The notes under the pieces: generated by a model
Database searches by the model: none
Told to the model about the DNA's origin: nothing
The model's input: the letters and a program-made list of their open reading frames with translations, nothing else
In this document: piece by piece, positions 24,524 to 31,879 of the stretch
How positions within the stretch are numbered: position 1 is the first letter of the stretch
Layout: each line of letters opens with the position of its first letter
Program-made: the position numbers and the translations under genes
Assembly (NCBI GenBank): GCA_015258785.1
Contig: JABZHP010000009.1
Coordinates: forward strand, 1 to 31,911
Length of the DNA: 31,911 nucleotides
Reading direction: 5' to 3'
Source of the DNA: Atopobium sp.
GTDB lineage: Bacteria > Actinomycetota > Coriobacteriia > Coriobacteriales > Atopobiaceae

Positions 24524-25288
24524 ATGGAGCTCAAAGCTGATAAAAAGGTAATTGTCGAGCGTAATAACAAGGTTGTGTATGACAACGGAGACACAGTCGT
24601 TAAGGTGTTCAGCGGAAGCAAACCTTCTGCTGATATTATGAATGAGGCTTTAAACCTTACTCGTGCTGAGCAGGCCGGCATCAACGTTCCATCTCTTGTA
24701 GAGATTAGTAAGGTAGGTAATTGCTGGGCTGTTTCAACCAGAAAAGTTGAAGGCAAAACAATAAGACAGCTTATTGAAGAGCATCCAGAAAAAGAGGACG
24801 AGTATCTCAATAAGTTTGTCGATATTGAGCTGGCTATTCACGCTCATAAGGCACCACTTCTTACTCGTCAAAAAGACAAGTTCACCCGAATGATTAACAG
24901 CATTCCAGACATCCTTGATGAGGCCACAAGGTATGAGCTTCTACTTAAGCTTGATGGCATGAAGCCTCACACTAAGGTTTGCCACGGTGACTTTGTCCCG
25001 TCCAACGTTATTCTCGCCGAAGATGGCACTCCTGTAATTCTTGACTGGGCTCATGCAACACAAGGCAATGGCGCTGCAGACTGCGCTACAACTTACCTGC
25101 ACCTGCTTCTTCATGGTGATGAGGAACTTGCCGAGAAATACATCAATCTTTATTGCACCAAGCAAGGCTGCACTCGTCAGTATGTAAACGAATGGCTTGG
25201 CATTATTGCTGCAGCAGAGCTTGCGCGCGGTCGTGTAAAAGAAACAGAGTTCCTACTTAAGTGGGTAAATGTTTTTGATGCAATGTAG
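24524..25288 (+). CDS. APH/choline-kinase-fold phosphotransferase
   Basis: A 254-residue protein-kinase-like small-molecule kinase. The Brenner motif is VCHGDFVPSNVI, with catalytic Asp156 and Asn161. The Mg-binding Asp174 lies in VILDWAHA. The N-lobe is short and Lys-rich, with DTVVKVFSG supplying the likely ATP lysine (Lys27) and MNEALNL the helix-C Glu (Glu41). The family phosphorylates aminoglycosides, choline, homoserine, fructosamine and others, and nothing here fixes the substrate. No licD or choline genes are nearby. ATG at 24524 is chosen because GGAGG lies 6 bases upstream. A GTG 36 bases earlier in frame lacks a site. It is a monocistronic unit between two terminators. Confidence 0.85.
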   Translation: MELKADKKVIVERNNKVVYDNGDTVVKVFSGSKPSADIMNEALNLTRAEQAGINVPSLVEISKVGNCWAVSTRKVEGKTIRQLIEEHPEKEDEYLNKFVDIELAIHAHKAPLLTRQKDKFTRMINSIPDILDEATRYELLLKLDGMKPHTKVCHGDFVPSNVILAEDGTPVILDWAHATQGNGAADCATTYLHLLLHGDEELAEKYINLYCTKQGCTRQYVNEWLGIIAAAELARGRVKETEFLLKWVNVFDAM

Positions 25289-25316
25289 TTGGTTACAAGC
25301 ACTTTAAACTAGCTGG

Positions 25317-25346
25317 GAAGAGCCTCGTCAGGGGCTCTTCTTTTAT
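25317..25346 (+). terminator. Intrinsic terminator of the kinase gene
   Basis: 10-bp stem, GAAGAGCCTC (25317-25326) with GGGGCTCTTC (25331-25340), one G-U pair, GTCA loop, followed by TTTTATT. Confidence 0.9.
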
Positions 25347-25388
25347 TACACTTCTAACTGCTCAATAAAGTAACGTGAGGAGTTAGCT

Positions 25389-26027
25389 ATGTACGATATT
25401 GATCCAAAGCAGACCACCGTAAAGTCAGAAAATAAGAAATCAAAGCTTGAGCGCATGAGCGCTGGTGAGTGGTGTGGCGGCTCTGACGAGGAGCAGAGCG
25501 CTGCGTTTTGGCGAGCAAAGGATCTTGCCTGGGAGTTTAATCAGACTCGTCCAAGTGATAAAGAAAAGTGCCGTCAGATTTTGACTGAACTTCTCGGTGA
25601 GCTAGGAGAGGGAAGCGCTGCAGTTTCTCCTTTTAATGTTGACTATGGCTTCAATATCAAGATTGGCCCACATAGCTTTATCAACCACGGTGCATACTTG
25701 ATGGATTGTGCGCCTATCACTTTTGGTGCCCATAGTTTTGTGGGCCCTCAGTTTAAGGCGTACACCGTTCAACACCCTCTAGATGCTGAGGAAAGAAATG
25801 CTTGGTATGAGCGAGCATTGCCTATCACAGTGGGAGATAACTGCTGGTTTGGCGGAAATGTGACGGTGCTTCCCGGTGTAACTATCGGAGATAACTGTGT
25901 AATTGGTGCTAATAGTCTGGTTACTAAAGATATTCCAGACAATTCTCTTGTTGTTGGTTCTCCCGCAAAGGTCGTACGTCAAATTACCGAGGCAGATAAG
26001 CTGGGACTCAAAGAGTTTTTGGGCTAG
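25389..26027 (+). CDS. Maltose/galactoside O-acetyltransferase family (left-handed beta-helix)
   Basis: A cytosolic acetyl-CoA-dependent sugar acetyltransferase of the LacA/Maa/NodL group. The 212 residues show an N-terminal Mac domain (LERMSAGEWCGGSDEE, with the LxxMxxGEW hallmark). Hexapeptide turns follow (IKIGPHSFINHGAYLMD, ITFGAHSFVGPQ, ITVGDNCWFGGNVTVLPGVTIGDNCVIGANSLVTKDIPDNSLVVGSPAKVV). The catalytic His129 lies in YTVQHPLD. All key features of the family are present. Its physiological role is often given as detoxifying non-metabolisable sugars. It has its own ribosome site (GAGGAG) and no obvious partner. A weak hairpin at 26089-26105 with no clear T-run is the only terminator candidate. 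Confidence 0.92.
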   Translation: MYDIDPKQTTVKSENKKSKLERMSAGEWCGGSDEEQSAAFWRAKDLAWEFNQTRPSDKEKCRQILTELLGELGEGSAAVSPFNVDYGFNIKIGPHSFINHGAYLMDCAPITFGAHSFVGPQFKAYTVQHPLDAEERNAWYERALPITVGDNCWFGGNVTVLPGVTIGDNCVIGANSLVTKDIPDNSLVVGSPAKVVRQITEADKLGLKEFLG

Positions 26028-26161
26028 TTCTGTTAGGCTAGGAGCGCGTGGTTTCGGGGCATAGGACTTCAGAGTACTCGGTTTCAGAGCGCACAAAAAA
26101 TGCGCGATTTAAGAAAACGCTGCTAGATTAGGCCTTTTAGGGAGATTGTTTAACTATTTAT

Positions 26162-26189
26162 TTGATGTTAGAGACATCCGCGCTATAAT
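26162..26189 (+). promoter_or_regulatory. Promoter of the thiXYZ operon
   Basis: TTGATG (26162-26167) and a consensus TATAAT (26184-26189) are 16 bases apart. Transcription would start near 26196, at the beginning of the TPP aptamer, which fits well. Confidence 0.75.
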
Positions 26190-26194
26190 AAATA

Positions 26195-26284
26195 CACGGG
26201 GAGCTGGGAAATGGCCCGGCTGAGAGGCAGCACCTTATGCTGCGACCCATAAACCTGATCTGGGCAATGCCAGCGTAGGGAGCC
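26195..26284 (+). ncRNA. TPP (THI-box) riboswitch
   Basis: The conserved core words are in order: GGGGAGC near 26198, GCTGAGAGGC (26219-26228), the variable stem GCAGCA/TGCTGC (26227-26232 with 26238-26243), GACCCAT, ACCTGATCTGG (26253-26263), AATGCCAGCG (26266-26275) and TAGGGAGCC. The CTGAGA and the ACCTGATCTGG...AATGCCAGCGTAGGGA signatures are diagnostic of thiamine pyrophosphate aptamers. It lies directly ahead of thiXYZ and should repress it when TPP is plentiful. Confidence 0.96.
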
Positions 26285-26287
26285 AAT

Positions 26288-26317
26288 GCCGTCCTTACGC
26301 ACTATAAGAAGGAGGGC
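26288..26317 (+). promoter_or_regulatory. Hairpin that can hide the thiX ribosome binding site
   Basis: GCCGTCCTT (26288-26296) can pair with AAGGAGGGC (26309-26317) with one internal mismatch and a 12-base loop. The second arm is the Shine-Dalgarno sequence of thiX (start at 26320). No T-run follows, so the riboswitch probably controls translation initiation rather than termination. The ligand-bound state would presumably favour this hairpin. Confidence 0.65.
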
Positions 26318-26319
26318 AT

Positions 26320-27093
26320 ATGAAAAAACTTTCTCAGTTTGCATTGCAAGCCATATCCCTTACTTCTTTTCTTGTGCTCTGGCAGCTTGTTATTGTTGCG
26401 GGAATTATTCCAAATTACCTTGTTCCAACTCCTGTTCAGGTTGTATTTGCGCTGGTTAAGGACTTTCAGCTTCTTATGACACATACAGGGATTACGCTTT
26501 TAGAATCCCTTGTAGGTCTGGCTATTGGAGTGCTTATTGGCTTTGTGCTTGCGGTTCTTATGGACTTCTTCAAAACGCTGGATAAATTGCTCTCTCCACT
26601 TGTAACTATCTCGCAGACTATCCCCATTGTGACTATCGCGCCGCTTCTGGTGCTCTGGCTAGGATATGGTCTTTTGCCCAAGATTGTTCTTGTGGCCATT
26701 TCAACGTTTTTCCCTATTACCGTGGCGCTGAACTCGGCATTTAAAGCAATAGATCCTGATATGGTTGACCTGATGACCACCATGGGAGCTAGTCGTGTGC
26801 AGATTTTTTGGCACGTCAAGTTGGCTGCTGCTGCACCACAGTTTTTCTCGGGACTCAAAATGAGCGTGACCTACGCCGTAATTGGCGCAGTAATTGCAGA
26901 ATGGCTGGGAGGCGACGCTGGACTGGGAGTGTATATGACGCGCGTCAGAAAGGCGTTTGCGTACGACAGGATGTTTGCGGCAATCGTGGTAGTGTCTGCG
27001 CTGTCGCTGGTGTTGATGAAGCTCGTGGAACTTGTCCAAAAGCGTGCACTTCCTTGGGATACCTCTCAGGATGCCAAAGAATCTGCACGATAA
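26320..27093 (+). CDS. thiX: ThiX: permease of a thiamine-pyrimidine precursor ABC importer
   Basis: A 257-residue BPD-type permease with about six membrane helices. The EAA-like loop that docks to the ATPase is AFKAIDPDMVDLMTTMGASRVQIFWHVKLAAAAPQ (about residues 139-173). It belongs to the SsuC/TauC/ThiX group. The TPP riboswitch and the ThiY-type binding protein downstream select the thiamine branch, which in Bacillus halodurans imports formylaminopyrimidine for HMP salvage. Translation starts at the ATG after AAGGAGGGCAT. ThiY follows after about 36 bases. Confidence 0.9.
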   Translation: MKKLSQFALQAISLTSFLVLWQLVIVAGIIPNYLVPTPVQVVFALVKDFQLLMTHTGITLLESLVGLAIGVLIGFVLAVLMDFFKTLDKLLSPLVTISQTIPIVTIAPLLVLWLGYGLLPKIVLVAISTFFPITVALNSAFKAIDPDMVDLMTTMGASRVQIFWHVKLAAAAPQFFSGLKMSVTYAVIGAVIAEWLGGDAGLGVYMTRVRKAFAYDRMFAAIVVVSALSLVLMKLVELVQKRALPWDTSQDAKESAR

Positions 27094-27129
27094 CTTTGAC
27101 GGAACTCAAAGAAAGAAGTGATTACGCGC

Positions 27130-28182
27130 ATGAACGCATTTAATCGCAAGGGTATAACAAGAAAAGGCTTTCTAACTGCGATGGGTTTCTCGACAGCAGG
27201 ACTTTGCACAGGTTGCTCGCTTGAGCAGCCGTCGGCTCCATCCAACGCAAACAAGAGTGCTGGGCAGAATTCCAGCGGTACCACAGAGATTACGTTTGCT
27301 CTGGACTACACTCCTAACACCAACCACACCGGCATTTATGTGGCTCAGGAGAAGGGCTACTTTGACGAGGTCGGCCTCAAGGTAACTATTCAGCAGCCAC
27401 CTGCTGACGGCGCCGATGCGCTGATTGGTGCCGGCGGCGCTCAGATGGGCGTTACCTACCAGGACTATATTGCTAACAGCCTCTCGTCTTCTAATCCGCT
27501 GCCATATACTGCGGTGGCCGCTATCATTCAGCACAATCTTTCGGGCATTATGAGCCGTGAAGAGGATCACATTGTTCGTCCACGTGACCTTAATGATCGT
27601 ACCTACGCAACGTGGAATCTCCCTGTTGAACAGGCTACTATCAGGTCTGTTATGGAGTCTGATGGAGGAGATCCTTCAACGCTCAAGATGGTGCCTTACG
27701 AGGTAGATGATGAGGTATCTGGCCTAAAAGCAAAGATGTTTGATGCAGTTTGGGTGTATGAGCAGTGGGCTGTTCAAAACGCTCGTGTTCAGAACTTTGC
27801 ATACAACTACTTTGCGTTTGCAACTATTGATCAGAATTTTGACTATTACACTCCAGTCATTGCAGTAAATGATGGCTTTGCAAAAGAGAATCCAGACGCT
27901 GTTAAGGCCTTCTTAAGCGCTACCAGAAAAGGTTATGAGTTCTGCGTCTCTAACCCAGACGAGGCAGCAGAGATTCTGCTCAAAGCTGTTCCAGAACTTG
28001 ACGCTGACCTGGTTAAAGCTTCTCAGAAGTTCTTGGCAGCCAAATACATTGACGACGCCGAGAAGTGGGGTGTTATTGACTCTGCCCGCTGGCAGCGTTT
28101 CTACACCTGGCTCAATAACCAGCAGCTGCTAGAGAATAAGATTGATCCATCCGCAGGATTTACTAGTGAGTACCTTGGATAA
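27130..28182 (+). CDS. thiY: ThiY: pyrimidine-precursor-binding lipoprotein
   Basis: A 350-residue NMT1/THI5-like substrate-binding protein. The mature domain opens with ITFALDYTPNTNHTGIYVAQEKGYFDEVGLKVTIQQP. DYTPNTNHTG is the characteristic start of HMP and formylaminopyrimidine binders, shared with fungal THI5. The signal region (MNAFNRKGITRKGFLTAMGFSTAGLCTGCS) has a basic n-region and a lipobox-like CTGC, with Cys rather than Leu at -3, so lipidation at Cys29 is likely but not textbook. A Ser/Asn linker follows. The start ATG at 27130 is favoured by AAGAAGTGAT upstream. GTG at 27118 would add four residues. thiZ begins inside its last codons. Confidence 0.9.
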   Translation: MNAFNRKGITRKGFLTAMGFSTAGLCTGCSLEQPSAPSNANKSAGQNSSGTTEITFALDYTPNTNHTGIYVAQEKGYFDEVGLKVTIQQPPADGADALIGAGGAQMGVTYQDYIANSLSSSNPLPYTAVAAIIQHNLSGIMSREEDHIVRPRDLNDRTYATWNLPVEQATIRSVMESDGGDPSTLKMVPYEVDDEVSGLKAKMFDAVWVYEQWAVQNARVQNFAYNYFAFATIDQNFDYYTPVIAVNDGFAKENPDAVKAFLSATRKGYEFCVSNPDEAAEILLKAVPELDADLVKASQKFLAAKYIDDAEKWGVIDSARWQRFYTWLNNQQLLENKIDPSAGFTSEYLG

Positions 28183-29074
28183 GAAACTTACTGACATAAC
28201 AGAAGGCGCTGCTATGGACGCTTCTGGCGAGAAAAGCCTAGGAGCTGCACCTGCATGCGAGACGCAACAGGACGCGCCAGCACTTGAGGCACGCAACCTC
28301 ACGCTGGTTTGGGGAAACAGCCAGGTAGTTGCCAAGGACATCTCAATTGAGCTGCAACCTGGTACCATTACCTGCTTGGTTGGTCGCTCGGGCTGCGGCA
28401 AGACAACGCTGCTCCATGCGCTTGCAGGACTTTTGCAGCCGCAGGAGGGCAAGGTACTGCTGCATGGCTCTGATGTCACGGGACACCCGGGACACATCGG
28501 CTACATGCTCCAGAAGGATTTGCTCATCCCAAGCAAGCGCATCATCGACAACGTAGCGCTTCCGCTTGAGCTGAAGGGCGTCTCGCGCTCTGAGGCACGC
28601 GCACGAGCCCAGGAGATGCTGGAACGCGGTGGACTTGAGCGCGTGGCGCAAAGCTGGCCTCACGAGCTCTCAGGCGGCATGAGACAGCGCGTTGCGTTCC
28701 TGCGCACGGCACTCATTGGCTCAGACATCATGCTGTTGGACGAGCCCTTCTCGGCACTAGATGCTCTCACACGGCGAGAAATGCGTGCGTGGCTCATGTC
28801 TTCCGTGAAGGAGTTTGGCCTCTCCGTACTGGTGATCACGCACGACGTTGATGAGGCGGTTGCCATGGCTTCGCGCATTTATGTAATGGCGGGCAGTCCC
28901 GCGCAGGGCGTGGTAACCAAGATTGTGGGCGTTGTTGAGCCGCAGGGCTGCGCTGATACAGTGTCGGAGGCAGGCTCTGGCAAAGACGCTGGTCAAGGTG
29001 CTGACCTAGCATCATTTGATTTGAGCGAAGAGTTTTTGGCTGCCAAGCGAGAAGTGCTTTCGTTGCTGGGATAG
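28166..29074 (+). CDS. thiZ: ThiZ: ATPase of the thiamine-precursor importer
   Basis: A 302-residue nitrate/sulfonate/taurine-type ABC ATPase: Walker A GRSGCGKT (73-80), Q-loop MLQKDLL (about 114-120), signature LSGGM (168-172), Walker B IMLLDEP (188-194), H-loop His226. The first 40 residues are a low-complexity leader (ITEGAAMDASGEKSLGAAP), longer than in most relatives. A C-terminal extension after about 250 has Gly/Ala/Asp-rich sequence. GTG at 28166 is chosen because AGGA sits 7 bases upstream and it overlaps the thiY stop by 17 bases. A TTG at 28142 is an alternative. It is the last gene of the operon. Confidence 0.9.
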   Translation: MSTLDKKLTDITEGAAMDASGEKSLGAAPACETQQDAPALEARNLTLVWGNSQVVAKDISIELQPGTITCLVGRSGCGKTTLLHALAGLLQPQEGKVLLHGSDVTGHPGHIGYMLQKDLLIPSKRIIDNVALPLELKGVSRSEARARAQEMLERGGLERVAQSWPHELSGGMRQRVAFLRTALIGSDIMLLDEPFSALDALTRREMRAWLMSSVKEFGLSVLVITHDVDEAVAMASRIYVMAGSPAQGVVTKIVGVVEPQGCADTVSEAGSGKDAGQGADLASFDLSEEFLAAKREVLSLLG

Positions 29075-29100
29075 TTGCCTGGATGCGTTGCTGCGGGTGT

Positions 29101-29144
29101 GCGGGTTTCTCGCCTCGTGGTCTTTAGCTGCGGGTTTCTCGCCT
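29101..29144. repeat. Two direct copies of GCGGGTTTCTCGCCT
   Basis: Identical 15-mers lie at 29101-29115 and 29130-29144, 29 bases apart, in the gap between thiZ and the aminopeptidase gene. Each copy can fold into a 5-bp mini-hairpin (GCGGG, TTT, CTCGC with one G-U pair). A third copy of the first 14 bases is inside the aminopeptidase gene at 30027-30040. Confidence 0.85.
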
Positions 29145-29160
29145 TGGATTTGATACAGAA

Positions 29161-29197
29161 AAAGACGTGAGAGCTTGTCTCTCACGTCTTTCTTGTT
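29161..29197. terminator. Bidirectional intrinsic terminator
   Basis: Perfect 13-bp stem, AAAGACGTGAGAG (29161-29173) with CTCTCACGTCTTT (29179-29191), CTTGT loop. TTTCTTGTT follows on the plus strand and CTTTTTCTG on the minus strand, so it can end both the thi operon and the convergent aminopeptidase gene. Confidence 0.92.
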
Positions 29198-29239
29198 AGC
29201 TTGATTTGCGTGCACGTAAAACCTATTTGTGTAGCTTAA

Positions 29240-30661
29240 TTACTCGCTGAACTCCAGGAATGCACGGTAACCGCGATATGCCTCAAAGATGTCGGCCTTG
29301 TTTGCAATCTCCCAAGGTGCGTGCATGGAGAGAACAGGGACGCCGCAGTCGATGACGTGCATGCCGTATTTTGCCAGCATGTATGCGATAGTTCCGCCGC
29401 CACCAGCGTCAACGCGGCCAAGCTCAGCGGTCTGGAACTGGACGCCAGCGTTGTCCATAATGCGACGAATCAGTGCAACGTACTCGGCATCGGCATCGTT
29501 AGAGCCAACCTTGCCGCCGCTACCAGTGAACTTGTTAAAAGCAAGACCGTGACCCATGATGGCGGAGTTCTTGATTTCAAAGCTGCCCGTAAAGCTAGGG
29601 TCATAACCAGCAGAAACATCACTGGAGAGCATGTAGGAGTTAGCCATGCAGCGGCGTAGGGAAAGTGGCGACTCAAAACCAGCAAGTGCCAGGACCTCTG
29701 CCATGATGTTCTCAAAGAAGAGGGAGTTCATGCCAGTAGCGCCAACAGAGCCAATCTCTTCCTTGTCGGTCAGGATGGTGACGGAGGTACGCGCAGGAGT
29801 GTCGCACTCAAGCTGCGCAATCAGGGAAGGGTAGGAGCAGCTACGGTCGTCGTGACCGTAGCCCAAGATCATGGAGCGGTCAAAGCCCATGTCACGAGCA
29901 GGACCTGCAGGAACAATCTCAAGCTCAGCGGAGAGAAGGTCTGCTTCCTCAATGCCATAGAGGTCTTTCAGGATATTGATGACGTTTGCCTTAACAGCTT
30001 CCTTTGGCTCGTCGCCCTCTGCATCAGCGGGTTTCTCGCCATTCTGGCCCCAAACAAGTGGACGATTGCCAACAATAAGGTCCAGCATTTCGCCCTCGAT
30101 GACCTTGGAAGCAGTCTTACCAAGCTGCTCAGCACTCAAGTGGATGAGAAGGTCGGAGATACAGAAAACAGGGTCAGTTGGATCCTCGCCAACACATACG
30201 TTTACGACGCTACCGTCTTTAAGTGCAAGAACGCCATGAATTGCCAGAGGAATAGTGACCCACTGGTATTTTTTGACGCCGCCGTAGTAGTGGGTGTCAA
30301 GGGTAGCAAGCTCATTGCGTTCCTCGAGAGGATTCTGCTTGACGTCCAGGCGAGGGGAGTCGATGTGAGCACCAAGAATGTTTAGACCCTCTTCTAGGGA
30401 CTTGGTACCAATCTGAACAAAGATGACGGACTTGCCGCGAATGTCTGCATAGACTTTGTCGCCAGCCTTGAGGGTTTTACCTGCAGCGATGGCGTCAGAA
30501 AGCTTAACGTAACCTGCTGCTTCGGCAAGCTTGATAGCGCTTGCGGCGCACTCGCGCTCAGTCTTGTTCTCGGAGATAAACTTTCTGTAGCCCTCGGTAA
30601 ACGACTGAAGTTTGTCCAGGTCCTCCGAGGTGTACTTTTTCCATGCGTTTGTGGTTTCCAT
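29240..30661 (-). CDS. M18 family aminopeptidase
   Basis: A cytosolic di-zinc aminopeptidase (aspartyl/leucyl type) of 473 residues, normally a dodecameric tetrahedron. The metal and catalytic motifs are in order: GAHIDSPRLD, GYGHDDRSCSYP (bridging Asp), LTDKEEIGSVGATGM (catalytic and ligand Glu), SSDVSAGYDPSF (Asp) and SMHAPWEIANK (His). A hydrophilic stretch, NGEKPADAEGDEPKE, near residue 205 is encoded partly by the dispersed GGCGAGAAACCCGC repeat. The ATG at 30661 is preferred because AAAGG lies 7 bases upstream. The ATG at 30667 is right next to that site. It complements the dipeptidase and the M16C protease in peptide breakdown. Confidence 0.94.
   Translation of the reverse strand: METTNAWKKYTSEDLDKLQSFTEGYRKFISENKTERECAASAIKLAEAAGYVKLSDAIAAGKTLKAGDKVYADIRGKSVIFVQIGTKSLEEGLNILGAHIDSPRLDVKQNPLEERNELATLDTHYYGGVKKYQWVTIPLAIHGVLALKDGSVVNVCVGEDPTDPVFCISDLLIHLSAEQLGKTASKVIEGEMLDLIVGNRPLVWGQNGEKPADAEGDEPKEAVKANVINILKDLYGIEEADLLSAELEIVPAGPARDMGFDRSMILGYGHDDRSCSYPSLIAQLECDTPARTSVTILTDKEEIGSVGATGMNSLFFENIMAEVLALAGFESPLSLRRCMANSYMLSSDVSAGYDPSFTGSFEIKNSAIMGHGLAFNKFTGSGGKVGSNDADAEYVALIRRIMDNAGVQFQTAELGRVDAGGGGTIAYMLAKYGMHVIDCGVPVLSMHAPWEIANKADIFEAYRGYRAFLEFSE
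30027..30040 (-). repeat. In-frame copy of the GGCGAGAAACCCGC repeat inside the M18 gene
   Basis: The 14-mer is identical to the two intergenic copies at 29101 and 29130. Read in the gene's frame it encodes Gly-Glu-Lys-Pro-Ala in a charged surface loop, where an insertion would be tolerated. Confidence 0.7.
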
Positions 30662-30742
30662 ACCCATCCTTTCTGCAGCAAGCTCAGTTGAACTGCTGTT
30701 TGTTGTTGCTGTTAGTTGCGCCGACCGTGCTGCGACCGCGAC

Positions 30743-31684
30743 TTAGTTGCCTCCGTTGGAGCTGTTTGAGCCAGAACCACTGGATCCGCTGCCAGAACTA
30801 TTGCTAGAGCCAGAGTTCTGATTGGAACCAGAATTGCTGTTTGAGCTGCCCGTTCCTGAGTTGTTACTAGAAGAATTACTCTCAGACGAGCTGCTTGAGC
30901 TGCTCGAGTCGCTGGTCTTTTCCGAACTAGACGAGCTGTCGGGGCTGGTGGTCTCTGATTTCTTGGAGTCAGTACTCTCCGAAGAGGAATCCTTGGAATC
31001 AGTGGACTTGCTTGACTCGTCGGTCTTCTCGCTAGAAGAGCTGGAATCGTCTTTCTTATCCGTCGAATTGCTGGTATTCGTAGTTTTTTCCGTTACAACT
31101 GGGGTTGTGCTGACCTTTGGTCCCAAGCCAGATCCGTCGGTGATATAGCTGAGGAACATTGCATAAAGAATGACGGCAGAAATGGTAAAGATAATTGAAA
31201 TAATAGTCACGATAGTCAGCGCTCTTACGCGCTTGCGAGACAGTGTTGGCGTGCGATTTACCTGCGAAGACTGCCCTGTACCAGAGTCAGCGCTGGGATA
31301 ATAATCGCGAGAAGGTGCATATTGTGCTCGAGGCATATATTGTGTGCCTTCAAGCGTTGTTTGGCTGCTGTTTGGATATGCCTGCTGGTTATATTCATCG
31401 TTGTCGCTAGCGCGGAACTTATGCGTGGAGCGCCTGATAACGTTCTGGTAAATCTGCGAAGCAAGCGCCGAGGCGGCGGCACCAACGGCCACGCCGATAA
31501 TCGAGCCTGCAATACCAATCTGGTTTGACAGTACAAACGCAGTCACCGCGGCAAGCGATGTTGCCAAAATTTGGGTAATTGAGACGTCCTTAAGAAGGCT
31601 GGGCTTCTCGTTTGTTGCCTCATCTGTAGGCTGAGCAGGCGAAGCTAATCGAGTTTTGTCTGCATCAAAGTGCTTATAGCTCAC
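30743..31684 (-). CDS. Membrane protein with long serine-rich tail, function unknown
   Basis: 313 residues, no recognised family. A polar N-terminus is followed by two adjacent hydrophobic segments (about 37-52 and 55-77, Ala/Gly-rich), a Tyr/Gln/Ser-rich linker (90-145), a basic patch LSRKRVRA and a third strong membrane helix (155-180). The last 110 residues are almost only Ser with Asp, Lys, Glu, Thr, Asn and Gly (DSSSSSEK, SSSSSSSSE, GSGSSGSGS). If the third helix points outward, this tail lies in the wall and could be glycosylated or act as a spacer. GTG start behind AAAGGAGC, 6 bases away. No sortase motif is present. It ends only 81 bases before the start of the M18 gene on the same strand, so co-transcription is possible. 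Confidence 0.8.
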   Translation of the reverse strand: MSYKHFDADKTRLASPAQPTDEATNEKPSLLKDVSITQILATSLAAVTAFVLSNQIGIAGSIIGVAVGAAASALASQIYQNVIRRSTHKFRASDNDEYNQQAYPNSSQTTLEGTQYMPRAQYAPSRDYYPSADSGTGQSSQVNRTPTLSRKRVRALTIVTIISIIFTISAVILYAMFLSYITDGSGLGPKVSTTPVVTEKTTNTSNSTDKKDDSSSSSEKTDESSKSTDSKDSSSESTDSKKSETTSPDSSSSSEKTSDSSSSSSSSESNSSSNNSGTGSSNSNSGSNQNSGSSNSSGSGSSGSGSNSSNGGN

Positions 31685-31768
31685 AAGATGCTCCTTTCTT
31701 CGAACTGATAGCCTACCTCATTTTTGTGAAGATGTAATGTTTCGTCGCTAAATCGCAACATCAGTTGA

Positions 31769-31791
31769 CGAGAAACCCGTCGGGTTTCTCG
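31769..31791. repeat. Near-perfect palindrome made of two CGAGAAACCCG arms
   Basis: CGAGAAACCCG (31769-31779) and CGGGTTTCTCG (31781-31791) are perfect inverses around one T. Each arm is a form of the GGCGAGAAACCCGC repeat. It sits in the divergent gap between the Ser-rich protein and the aldolase, where a terminator is not needed. Confidence 0.85.
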
Positions 31792-31813
31792 CAGTGTTTT
31801 GTTAAAAACGACC

Positions 31814-31854
31814 GTATCAAAGGTGATGAAACAAGGTATCATTTATATGTATCA
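31814..31854 (+). promoter_or_regulatory. Three GTATCA words in the aldolase upstream region
   Basis: GTATCA occurs at 31814-31819, 31836-31841 and 31849-31854, all on the same strand, within 70 bases of the aldolase start. TATCAT (31837-31842) or TTATAT (31843-31848) could be the -10. The repeats may be regulator sites, but no factor can be named. Confidence 0.35.
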
Positions 31855-31879
31855 GTTTTCCGTCAAACGGAGGTTTAGC

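Noticed and set aside
26041..26110. Small hairpin GCGCA/TGCGC after the acetyltransferase as a terminator
   Set aside because: The stem is only 5 bp with an A-rich loop, and it is followed by GATTTAAG. Too weak to call a terminator.
29240..31684. Clustering of three peptidases (M20, M16C, M18) as a peptide-processing island
   Set aside because: They are 4-20 kb apart, in separate transcription units and separated by unrelated genes. The shared theme reflects metabolism, not a linked system.
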